Made by a program: the position numbers and the translations under genes. Positions 34,651 through 42,418 of a DNA stretch of 64,000 bases are shown piece after piece; positions within the stretch are counted from its first letter, which is position 1, and every line of letters begins with the position of its first letter. The notes under the pieces are model-generated. The model did no database searches, had not been told where the DNA came from, and saw only the letters and a program-made list of their open reading frames with translations. Origin of the DNA: Halorubrum persicum (GTDB taxonomy: Archaea > Halobacteriota > Halobacteria > Halobacteriales > Haloferacaceae); the NCBI RefSeq assembly GCF_002727125.1, contig NZ_NHOA01000147.1, forward strand, positions 18,290 to 82,289, in the 5' to 3' direction.

Positions 34651-35433
34651 ATGGAGCGGGTCACACACCACGGGCGCGACACCGCCTACCGAATCTCCGA
34701 CCGCGGCGGCGACGGACCGACGGTCTGTTTCGTCCATGGAAGCGGAGGGAGCAAAGACATCTGGAAGGCGCAGGCGCGCGTGAGCGACCGATTCCCCGTC
34801 GTTGCGCTCGACCTCTCGGGCCACGGCGACAGCGACGACGTGGACGCGCCGGCCGGGCGCGACGCGCTCGCGGAGTACGCGAACGACGTGGTCGCCGTCG
34901 CGGAGGCGACGGGCGCGACCGTCCTCTGTGGCAACTCGCTGGGGGGAGCCGTCGCGCTGCGGGTGGCGATGGAGCGCGACCTGTCGCTCGACGGGCTCGT
35001 GCTCGCCGGCACGGGCGCGAAGCTCACCGTCGCCGAACCCCTCCGCACCGCGCTCGCGACCGACTTCGATCGGGCGATCGAACTGCTCCACGAGCCCGAC
35101 CGGCTGTTCCACGACGCGCCGCCGGAGTACGCGGAGCTGTCGCGCGCCGGGATGCGGGCGTGCGGGCGCACTGTCACCGAACGCGACTTCCGCACCTGCC
35201 ACGCCTTCGACGTCCGCGACCGCCTCGACGAGGTCGCGGTCCCGTCGCTCGCGGTCGTCGGCGAACACGACGCGCTCACGCCCGTCGACTACCACGACTA
35301 CCTCGCGGAGCGAATCGAGGACTGCGAGCGCGCGACGATCGAGGGCGCCGCGCACCTCGCGATGCTCGAACGGCCGGAAGCGTTCAGCGCGGCGCTCACG
35401 GCGTTCTGCTCGCGGATTGACCCGGCGGCGTAG
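34651..35433 (+). CDS. Alpha/beta hydrolase
   Basis: 260 residues. VCFVHGSGGSKDIW (oxyanion loop), LDLSGHGDSD, nucleophile Ser in GNSLGGA (about residue 95), Asp in VVGEHDALTP (about 212) and His in EGAAHLAMLE (about 240) complete the catalytic triad. The class includes esterases, lipases and epoxide- or haloalkane-type hydrolases; the substrate cannot be told. Cytosolic. Divergent from the Hsp20-like operon. Confidence 0.9.
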   Translation: MERVTHHGRDTAYRISDRGGDGPTVCFVHGSGGSKDIWKAQARVSDRFPVVALDLSGHGDSDDVDAPAGRDALAEYANDVVAVAEATGATVLCGNSLGGAVALRVAMERDLSLDGLVLAGTGAKLTVAEPLRTALATDFDRAIELLHEPDRLFHDAPPEYAELSRAGMRACGRTVTERDFRTCHAFDVRDRLDEVAVPSLAVVGEHDALTPVDYHDYLAERIEDCERATIEGAAHLAMLERPEAFSAALTAFCSRIDPAA

Positions 35434-35714
35434 CGTCGGCTCGTCGTCCGCGCACGTCCTCAAAAAGCCGCGGCGAGCGAAGCGGTCGCCGGGGGCGCGC
35501 CCCGGAACGGGGACGCGACCCGCGTCCGGAAGCCGTCTGGACAGACCTCTGTTCGATACCACCTGATCGTCGGTCGCTGTTGGGCCCGGTCCTCGATATC
35601 TTCCGTACTCACCTCGTGTGCCACGATAGCACACCCCATTACTTAACTCGTTCGCCGCCGCCGGTCGCGAGGGCGCCGGCACGCTTTTTAAACCACGGTC
35701 TCGATCGACCCCCA
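35434..35714. other. 281-bp intergenic region with several hairpins
   Basis: GGCGA...TCGCC and CCCCG-GAA-CGGGG pairs occur around 35470-35515, and GTGTGC (35616-35621) pairs with GCACAC (35629-35634). These could fold a small RNA or end transcription of the hydrolase gene. The TATA box of the next gene lies at 35684-35694. Confidence 0.35.
35684..35694 (+). promoter_or_regulatory. TATA box of the DUF2391-like gene
   Basis: CTTTTTAAACC centred about 26 bases before the ATG at 35715; decides this start over the in-frame ATG at 35580. Confidence 0.55.
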
Positions 35715-36461
35715 ATGGACGGCTCCCGCTCCGAGGGTGACGCCGATCACTCCGAGTCTCGCGGAGGGGCCGGCTCCCCGGGGAGCGGCGACGCTCCCGA
35801 GAGCGGCCCCAGATCAGACGCCGCACGCGAGCGGGACGCCACACAGGGTCCCGCAGACCCGGACATTAACGACCTGCTCGCGAAGCTCGACGCCCTGCGC
35901 GACACGGTCGACGAGGGGCACGAGCGCGAGGAGGTTCGCCAGACCATCTCGCTCGTCGAGCGGATGCCCGGGAGCGCCGCGTTCACCACGCGCATCACCA
36001 AGTACACGTCCCGCGACATGGCCGAGGCGTTCGTGGGGTCGGTCCTCTTCGCGCTCCCCCTGCTCGTTGAGGGGGGCGTCTTCGAGATCGCGGCGTGGTT
36101 CGCCGCGGTGACGCCGGTCGGCGTGCCCGTCCTCCTGCTCGCCCACGTGGGGTTCGTCCTGGTCATGACCGCCGGCCTGCTGTACTTCGCCGACTTCCGA
36201 CAGATAGCGATCAGCCACCCGATACTCGGCTTCGTCCCGCGGCGCTACGCCGGCATCTTGCTCGTCTCCCTGTTTACCTCGGCGTTCATGCTGGCCCTCT
36301 GGGGCCGGCTTCACGAGGGGGATCCCACCGGGCTCGAACGGATCTCACGCGTGGCCGTCGTCTGGGCCGCCGCGGCGTTCGGCGCCGGACTCGGTGACAT
36401 TCTTCCGGGGGAGTCGCAGGGAGAGGACATCAGCGAGCTCGATCTCGACTTCAGCGGCTAA
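35715..36461 (+). CDS. DUF2391-like integral membrane protein
   Basis: 248 residues. A 50-residue disordered acidic head, a helix with IND LLAKLDALRDTVDE, then RMPGSAAFTTRITKYTSRDMAEAF, and membrane helices FVGSVLFALPLLVEGGVF, VGVPVLLLAHVGFVLVMTAGLL, YAGILLVSLFTSAFMLALWG and VAVVWAAAAFGAGLGDIL. This is the layout that I remember for DUF2391 (haloarchaeal and cyanobacterial membrane proteins). The function is unknown. A tail with an acidic end follows. Confidence 0.7.
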   Translation: MDGSRSEGDADHSESRGGAGSPGSGDAPESGPRSDAARERDATQGPADPDINDLLAKLDALRDTVDEGHEREEVRQTISLVERMPGSAAFTTRITKYTSRDMAEAFVGSVLFALPLLVEGGVFEIAAWFAAVTPVGVPVLLLAHVGFVLVMTAGLLYFADFRQIAISHPILGFVPRRYAGILLVSLFTSAFMLALWGRLHEGDPTGLERISRVAVVWAAAAFGAGLGDILPGESQGEDISELDLDFSG

Positions 36462-36528
36462 CCGGTCCCCGGCGGGAGCGTCCCCCCCTTTCCACACCTT
36501 TTTCGCCGCGGCGACCGTACTACTGTAC

Positions 36529-36909
36529 ATGTCAGCGTTACGCGACGCGCTCCGGGACCTCCCGGACGCGGTGTTTGCGGACCTGCTTGAATCCGACGAG
36601 GGGTACGTGCTCGTCGTCGACCTCCCCGGCGCCGCCGCCGAGACCACCGAGGTCCTCGCGGAGGACGGCCGGATCGCCATCGAAGGACGGCGCGAGAAGT
36701 CGGTCCCCGAGGGGTTCCGCTACGTGCGTGAAGACCGACCGCTGTTCCTCGACGTGGAGCTCCCCCTCCCCGGCGACGCGGACGGTAGCGGCGCCGACGC
36801 CGAGATGGACCGGGAGGTGCTCGAAGTGACGATCCCCAAGCGGACCGGCGGCACCTCCCGCACCATCCCGGTCGACGAAGCCGGGGACGACGAGGCCGAC
36901 GGCGCCTGA
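36529..36909 (+). CDS. Second Hsp20/alpha-crystallin family protein
   Basis: 126 residues from the ATG at 36529. The crystallin core VLVVDLPGAAAETTEVLAED, GRIAIEGRREKSVPEGFRYV, LFLDVELPLPGDA, VLEVTIPKR is present and the N-terminal arm is short (LRDALRDLPDAVF). It has little sequence similarity to the Hsp20 at 22834 and probably belongs to a different subfamily. ATP-independent holdase. The next gene starts three bases after its stop. Confidence 0.8.
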   Translation: MSALRDALRDLPDAVFADLLESDEGYVLVVDLPGAAAETTEVLAEDGRIAIEGRREKSVPEGFRYVREDRPLFLDVELPLPGDADGSGADAEMDREVLEVTIPKRTGGTSRTIPVDEAGDDEADGA

Positions 36910-36912
36910 TGG

Positions 36913-38586
36913 GTGGTTACGCTGGTTAACCTCCGCGCATACTGGCGGTTCTTCGTGGTCATGCGGCAGTTCTCGCCGCTGATCGTCGCCTACTGGCGAG
37001 ACCGGAAGCGGTACTTCCTGTTCGGCGGCGGCCGCGAGGTCGACCCCGAGACGCAGCGCGAACGCGCCGCCATCCTCCTCGACATCCTGCTCACGCTCGG
37101 GCCCACGTTCATCAAGCTCGGACAGATCCTCTCGACGCGGCCGGACATCCTCCCGCCGGCGTACATCGAGGTGTTGGAGGGGCTCCAAGACGACGTGCCG
37201 CCGGCCCCGTGGGCGGAGTCGAAGACCGTCCTCGAAGACGAGCTCGGTCCGGTCGACGAGACGTTCGACGACTTCGACCGGGAGCCGATAAGCGGCGCGA
37301 GCCTCGGGCAGGTGTACACCGCGCGCTACGAGGGGACCGACGTGGCCGTCAAGGTCCGGCGACCGGGGATCGAGTCGCTCGTCGAGGCCGACCTCCGGAC
37401 GATCCGGTGGTCGATCCCGCTGGTCCGGCGGTTCATCGGCAGCGGGCGGGCCTTCTCCTTGGAGAACCTCGCGGACGAGTTCGCGAAGACGATCCGCGAG
37501 GAGATGGACTACGACCGCGAGCGGGAGATGCTCGAGGAGATCCGCGCCAACTTCGCGGACGAGGATCGGATCCGGATCCCCACCGCCTTCGAGGCGGTCT
37601 CCGGCCCGCGCGTGCTCACGATGGAGTACATTCCGGGGACCAAGATCAGCGACACCGGCGCCCTCGACGACGCGGGGATCGACCGGAACGCCATCGCAGA
37701 GACGCTTCAAGAGGTGTACCTCCAGATGATCATCGAGGACGGCGTGTTCCACGCCGACCCCCACCCCGGGAACCTCGCGGTCGACGAGCGCGGCGCCGTG
37801 ATCTTCTACGACTTCGGGATGGCCGGACGCGTGGACCCGTTCATCCAAGAGAAGATCGTCGACTTCTACGTCGCGGTCGCCCGGCAGGACATCGACGGCA
37901 TCCTCGATACGCTGATCGCGATGGGGACACTCTCGCCGGAGGCCGACCGGGACGTGATGGGGAACGTCATGGAGCTGGCCATCGCGGACGCCAGCGGGGA
38001 GGACATCGAACAGTACCAGGTGAACCAGATCATCGAACAGGTGGAGTCGACGATCTACGAGTTCCCGCTGCGGCTCCCGCCGAACCTCGCGCTCGTGTTG
38101 CGCGTCGCGACCGTCGTCGAAGGGGTCTGCGTCACGCTCGACCCCGAGTTCGACTTCATCTCGACCGCGACGGAGTACCTCAAGGAGGAGGGGTACTACG
38201 AGCAGACCGCCCGCAACCTCGCGGAGGACGCCGGACAGCAGGCCCAGAAGACGGCGGAAGCGCTGTTCACGGTTCCCCCGAAGGCCGACGACTTCCTCGA
38301 CCGGGCGAACCGCGGCGACCTCCACGTCGACGTCACGATCGACGACGGCTCGAACGTCCTCGACAAGCTCGCGATGCGGATCGCCTACTCGGTGCTGCTC
38401 GCCGTCGGCGTGCTCTCGGCGACGATCCTCTACTCGTTCGCCCAGTCGTGGCGGCTCGCGGCGGTCGTCCTCCTGCTCGCCGCCCCGCTCGCCGTCGCGC
38501 TCTACCGCTCGTTCCGGAAGAAGCGCGGGCTCCGCGCGACCCCCCAGTTCACCAGACAGGGGATGAAGAAGCGACGCGAGGACTGA
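36913..38586 (+). CDS. ABC1/UbiB-type atypical kinase
   Basis: 557 residues from a GTG that follows the Hsp20 stop by three bases (an ATG at 36961 would shorten it by 16). The atypical kinase core is clear: ALGPTFIKLGQILSTRPDILP (KxGQ motif, about 60-75), SGASLGQVYTARYEGTDVAVKV (Ala-rich nucleotide loop), and FHADPHPGNLAV with IFYDFGMAG (catalytic and metal Asp residues). Two hydrophobic helices at the C-terminus (LLAVGVLSATILYSF, LAAVVLLLAAPLAVALY) anchor it to the membrane. The family supports isoprenoid quinone biosynthesis in bacteria and mitochondria; in haloarchaea menaquinone is the probable link, but this is inference. Confidence 0.88.
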   Translation: MVTLVNLRAYWRFFVVMRQFSPLIVAYWRDRKRYFLFGGGREVDPETQRERAAILLDILLTLGPTFIKLGQILSTRPDILPPAYIEVLEGLQDDVPPAPWAESKTVLEDELGPVDETFDDFDREPISGASLGQVYTARYEGTDVAVKVRRPGIESLVEADLRTIRWSIPLVRRFIGSGRAFSLENLADEFAKTIREEMDYDREREMLEEIRANFADEDRIRIPTAFEAVSGPRVLTMEYIPGTKISDTGALDDAGIDRNAIAETLQEVYLQMIIEDGVFHADPHPGNLAVDERGAVIFYDFGMAGRVDPFIQEKIVDFYVAVARQDIDGILDTLIAMGTLSPEADRDVMGNVMELAIADASGEDIEQYQVNQIIEQVESTIYEFPLRLPPNLALVLRVATVVEGVCVTLDPEFDFISTATEYLKEEGYYEQTARNLAEDAGQQAQKTAEALFTVPPKADDFLDRANRGDLHVDVTIDDGSNVLDKLAMRIAYSVLLAVGVLSATILYSFAQSWRLAAVVLLLAAPLAVALYRSFRKKRGLRATPQFTRQGMKKRRED

Positions 38587-38653
38587 CCCCGGAGCGGCCC
38601 GCCGACCGCACGTTCCGGAGACCAGACGCGCTGCCGGCCGCGCCCCGACGCCC

Positions 38654-39805
38654 TTACGCCCCGACGACTTCGATCGGAACGAGGAGGAAACAGAGCGCGC
38701 CGACCACGAACGTCCCGATCCCGACGGCGAGGCGGGCCCAGTCGAGCCGCTCCTCGTCGGCCGGGTTCGCGGGGCCGTTGAACGCGATCACGAGCGAGAA
38801 CACGCCCCAAAACGCCCAGAGCCCCACGGACTGGTCGAGGCCGAAGCCGCGCCAGAAGTAGAGGTAGGCGGCGATCGTGAAGAGGGCCCCGGGGACCAGC
38901 GCCGCGACGGTCTCCTGTCGCGGGCCGACCATGGCCCGGACCATGTGCCCCCCGTCGAGCTGTCCGACCGGGAGGAGATTGAGCAGGGTGAAGAACATCC
39001 CGACCCAGCCGCCGATCACCACCGGGTGAGCGGAGAGAGACGGATCCTCATATGCCGTCGGCTGACCGAGGAGGTCGGCGATGAGCCCCAACAGCGGGGG
39101 GTTGTTGAATCGGATCACCGGCCCGGAGACGTTCGCGATCTCGGCCGGGACCCGGATCGGGTCGAGCGAGAGCCCGATCGCGGTGACGACGACGGTCGCG
39201 ACCAGCCCGGCGATCGGGCCGGCGACTCCGATGTCGAACAGGGCCTTCCGCGAGGGCATCCGGCCCCGCATCCGGATGATCGCTCCGAGGGTGCCGAACG
39301 GGAAGATGAACGGGATGACGTACGGCAGCGAGACGTCGACGCCGTGGTAGCGTCCGGCGACGTAGTGGCCGAGCTCGTGGGTCATCAGGACGCCGAGCAC
39401 CGCGGCGGTGAACGGCCACGCCCGCAGCATCACGAGCGGATCCGCCGCGATCTCCTCCCAGCCGATGTAGTACCACCCGTACGCGCCCACGAACAGCGTC
39501 GACAGGATCGTCGCCGCGAACATCGCGACGTTGACCCACGGGACCCCGTCGCGCCCGCGGTCGAACGGCGTCGCGACGACGACGTGCCCCCCCTCGACCG
39601 CCTCCAAGTCGACGTCGTATCCGGCGTCGCGGAACCCCGGAACCAGCTTCCGCAGCAGCGTGCGCTCCGGGATGTACGACTCCCCGACGTACCGAACGCG
39701 ACCGTCTTCCCGGCGCACCTCGTCGACCCGGAAGAACGTCCGGAGCGGCTCCGGACGCGGAACGTCGGACGCGCCCGACGGCTCCCCGTCCTCGTGTTCT
39801 GGCAT
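38654..39805 (-). CDS. Site-2 protease (M50 metallopeptidase)
   Basis: 383 residues. Zinc motif HELGH (143-147) within a membrane helix and the second motif LLPVGQLDGGH near residue 290 identify a site-2 protease that cuts within membranes. Six or so helices surround them. The N-terminal 85 residues are soluble, with a small beta domain (VVVATPF). It lacks PDZ domains. Likely substrates are membrane-anchored anti-sigma-like or signalling proteins; unknown in haloarchaea. Convergent with the ABC1 gene. Confidence 0.9.
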   Translation of the reverse strand: MPEHEDGEPSGASDVPRPEPLRTFFRVDEVRREDGRVRYVGESYIPERTLLRKLVPGFRDAGYDVDLEAVEGGHVVVATPFDRGRDGVPWVNVAMFAATILSTLFVGAYGWYYIGWEEIAADPLVMLRAWPFTAAVLGVLMTHELGHYVAGRYHGVDVSLPYVIPFIFPFGTLGAIIRMRGRMPSRKALFDIGVAGPIAGLVATVVVTAIGLSLDPIRVPAEIANVSGPVIRFNNPPLLGLIADLLGQPTAYEDPSLSAHPVVIGGWVGMFFTLLNLLPVGQLDGGHMVRAMVGPRQETVAALVPGALFTIAAYLYFWRGFGLDQSVGLWAFWGVFSLVIAFNGPANPADEERLDWARLAVGIGTFVVGALCFLLVPIEVVGA

Positions 39806-40086
39806 CGTCGGTCGTAGCTGGTCGGCGAGTATAAACCCCGCGTCGGGCGAAGCGGCTCTCGGTCGGGTCGACAGAGAGGTCCGAGCCGTGCGGATCGAGC
39901 GACGCGCGGCCCTCAGCGGGACGAGAGTGAGGAAGCGGTCGCGGGCGAGACGGGGGAGAACGGAGAGTGGGGAGCGGTACTGGGGTTGAGAGCGGAGTTC
40001 AGTAGCAGGGACCGAGGGGAGTCAGTCCGTCGATTCGGGGACGCGCGGGGGCGCGCTGATCGGCCGCGGCGGGACGCTCCGGACGG
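39806..40086. other. Intergenic, nothing recognised
   Basis: 281 bases rich in purines on the plus strand, with no start codon in a good context, no tRNA or rRNA signature and no TATA box except near the S2P gene start. Confidence 0.4.
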
Positions 40087-40347
40087 TCAGGCCGGCTCGA
40101 CGCGCCACGTCGTCGCGCCGGTGTACGACCACTTCTCGACGGTGAGCTCCGTGGCGGAGTCGCGGAGCTTCACCATCAGGGCGCCGATCTCCTTCGGCGA
40201 GAGCTCGACGTCCTCGGAGATGAACTTCCCCTTGAAGTACATCTCACCGTCCTCCGCGCGGTCGAGCAGGTACCGCTTCAGCCGCTCTTCCTTGCTGAGG
40301 TCGTCGGTCGTTGTCGCGGTCGTGGAGGGGTTTGCAGTCGCGCTCAT
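40087..40347 (-). CDS. Small haloarchaeal protein, DUF7123-like (copy B)
   Basis: 86 residues, paralogue of 11535-11813. Core: RLKRYLLDRAEDG, YFKGKFISEDVELSPKEIG, LTVEKWSYTGATTWRV. A TATA-like CTTTATAACATC at 40377-40388 lies on the minus strand about 30 bases upstream. Bases 40099-40139 are identical to 11547-11587 in the other copy. Function unknown; the winged-helix-like pattern suggests nucleic-acid binding. Confidence 0.72.
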   Translation of the reverse strand: MSATANPSTTATTTDDLSKEERLKRYLLDRAEDGEMYFKGKFISEDVELSPKEIGALMVKLRDSATELTVEKWSYTGATTWRVEPA

Positions 40348-40682
40348 GGTACACTCCCTGCTTCTCCCCGGAGGATGTTATAAAGGTAAGACCGTTGGGG
40401 GGTGTTCAGTAGCTTTCATCGCGTTTCAGGCGACGACGGGGGAGTAAAAGGTGTCAGACGGATCGTTCACGAGTATTTTAGAATCGATTAGACGTTTTAT
40501 AACTGTCTCAGAATCCTTCGATATGGATCGTCGGTAGCCAAGCGATTCCGGTTCGTTCGGCGTGAGGACCCGTCGTGTACCGGCAGAAAGATCCGCAACG
40601 AGACGGCCAACGCCCTCGTCCGCGCGCGGTCGCCCCCGCGTCCGTAGCCACTCAGAGCGCTCGCAACCCGGCGCCGCCGGGA
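40348..40682. other. Intergenic, promoter region only
   Basis: Holds the TATA box of the DUF7123-like gene near 40380 and an A/T-rich patch (AGTATTTTAGAATCGATTAGACGTTTTATAAC split at 40475-40505). No gene or RNA is supported in the rest of the stretch. Confidence 0.4.
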
Positions 40683-41552
40683 CTACTCCCGCCGGTGGAC
40701 CCAGAACTCCTCGGCTTCCGTGGTCTCCTTCTTGAATATCGGCACCTCGTCTTTCAGCCGGTCGATCCCGTCCTCGACGGTCCGGAACGCCTCCCGGCGG
40801 TGGCCGGCGAGGACGACGACGAACACGATGTCCTCGCCCGCCTCGATGACGCCGGTCCGGTGGTGCATCCGAACCTCGAACACGCCGTCGCGCTCGGCCA
40901 GCTCGGCCGCGATGCCGTCCATCCGCTCCGCCGCGACCCCCTCGTACTTCTCGAACGCGAGATGGGTCGTCCGGTCGTCGTCGGGTGCGTCGCGCGCCCG
41001 AACGCGCCCGGTGAACGTCGCGATGGCGCCGGCGCGGTCCGCGTCCGCAGACGCCTCCACGCGACTCACGAGCGTCTCCCGGGTGATCCACGGCTCCGCG
41101 TCTGCCACCTCCGCGACGAGCCCGGTGAGGGCGATCTCGTCGGGCGCGTCGGCGGCGGCGAGGACCGGGCCGGGGACGTCACCCGGTTCCGCGTCGGCAC
41201 CGAGCAGGACCGTCGGGACGCGCAGGCGGGACTCGCCGACGGCGACGAGATAGTCGTGATCGGGCGCGAGCCCGTCGAGGAGATCGTCGAATCCGTCGAC
41301 GCGGCCGCGTCCCGTCCACGACCCGTCGGAGCCGAGCGCGAGCGTCGTGTCTGCGGTCGGCGACGCTACCTCGTCGCCGTCGTCTCGCCCTACCGCGACA
41401 CCGCCGTCGGTCGCCTCGGAGTCGGCGGATCGGCGGGTTCCCCCTCCCGTCTCCGTCTCGCAGTCGACGACCGCCACTCGTCCGTCGAGCCGATCCGCGA
41501 GGCGTCCCGCGAGGTCGGTCGCTCCCGGCCCGACGATCGAAATCGGTTGCAT
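40683..41552 (-). CDS. moaE: Molybdopterin synthase large subunit MoaE with N-terminal MobB-like domain
   Basis: 289 residues. The C-terminal 140 residues are MoaE: GAIATFTGRVRARD, THLAFEKYEGVAAERMDGIA, VRMHHRTGVIEAGEDIVFVVVLAGHRREAF, and IFKKETTEAEEFWV with the catalytic lysines. The N-terminal part (1-150) resembles MobB: MQPISIVGPGATDLAGRL, then VAVVDCETETGG and GDVPGPVLAAADAP, but the P-loop has lost its GKT (GPGATDL in place of GxxxxGKT/S). MoaE inserts sulfur into precursor Z in molybdenum-cofactor synthesis; the MobB part is probably not GTP-active. No small subunit moaD is next to it. Confidence 0.85.
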   Translation of the reverse strand: MQPISIVGPGATDLAGRLADRLDGRVAVVDCETETGGGTRRSADSEATDGGVAVGRDDGDEVASPTADTTLALGSDGSWTGRGRVDGFDDLLDGLAPDHDYLVAVGESRLRVPTVLLGADAEPGDVPGPVLAAADAPDEIALTGLVAEVADAEPWITRETLVSRVEASADADRAGAIATFTGRVRARDAPDDDRTTHLAFEKYEGVAAERMDGIAAELAERDGVFEVRMHHRTGVIEAGEDIVFVVVLAGHRREAFRTVEDGIDRLKDEVPIFKKETTEAEEFWVHRRE

Positions 41553-41692
41553 ACTCGAAGGCGGGCTGCGAGCGGCTTAGGCGTTTCCCGGCGGCAGGGC
41601 CGGTCTCGCCCGTGTCGCCGATCTCCCGTTTCCGCCTACCCACCTGTTCCGCTTGATAATCCTTAAGACCGCGACAGGGGTATTCCGCCGTA

Positions 41693-42418
41693 ATGAGAGT
41701 CGTCGTTTCTATCGGCGGGAGCGTGCTCGCGCCGGATCTGGACTCCGACCGGGTGGCCGCGTACGCCGAGGCGATCGAGCGGCTGGTGGCCGACGGCTGC
41801 GAGGTCGGCGTCGTCGTCGGCGGGGGTGGCGTCGCGCGCGAGTACATCGAGACCGCGCGCGACTTGGGCGCGAACGAGGTCGAGCTCGATCAGCTCGGCA
41901 TCGGAACCACCCGGCTCAACGCCCGCCTGCTGATCGCCGCGCTCGACGACGGCGCGAACCTCTCGCCGGCGACGGGGTACGAGGAGGCGGCGGCCGCCCT
42001 CCGCCGCGGAGAGGTGTCGGTGATGGGGGGGATGACCCCCGGTCAGACCACGGACGCGGTCGCTGCCGCCTTCGCGGAGTCGATCGACGCCGACCTGCTG
42101 GTGTACGCGACGAGCGCTAACGGCGTGTACGACGCCGACCCCAACGCCGACCCGGACGCGACCCAGTTCGGGTCGATGTCGCCGGCGGAGCTCGTCGACA
42201 TCGTCCTCCCCATGAGTCGGAACGCCGGGGCGTCCGCGCCCGTCGACCTGCTCGCGGCCAAGCTGATCGACCGGGCGGGTATCCGGTCGATCGTCCTCGA
42301 CGGTACCGACCCGAGCGCGGTCGTCGACGCGGTGCTCCGCGGTAGCCACACCGGAACCGACGTGATTCCGACCGGGAGCGACGAACCGACCTACTGGACG
42401 GGGGCGAGCGACGCGTGA
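41693..42418 (+). CDS. pyrH: Uridylate kinase (UMP kinase)
   Basis: 241 residues. Amino-acid kinase fold with VVVSIGGSVLAPDL (phosphate loop, lacking the usual lysine of bacterial PyrH in the KxSG motif), VVVGGGGVAREYI, DQLGIGTTRLNARLL, SVMGGMTPGQTTDAVAA and VYATSANGVYDADPN. It phosphorylates UMP for RNA and DNA precursors. The archaeal type acts as a hexamer. The GTG of lysS overlaps its stop, making an operon. Confidence 0.93.
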   Translation: MRVVVSIGGSVLAPDLDSDRVAAYAEAIERLVADGCEVGVVVGGGGVAREYIETARDLGANEVELDQLGIGTTRLNARLLIAALDDGANLSPATGYEEAAAALRRGEVSVMGGMTPGQTTDAVAAAFAESIDADLLVYATSANGVYDADPNADPDATQFGSMSPAELVDIVLPMSRNAGASAPVDLLAAKLIDRAGIRSIVLDGTDPSAVVDAVLRGSHTGTDVIPTGSDEPTYWTGASDA

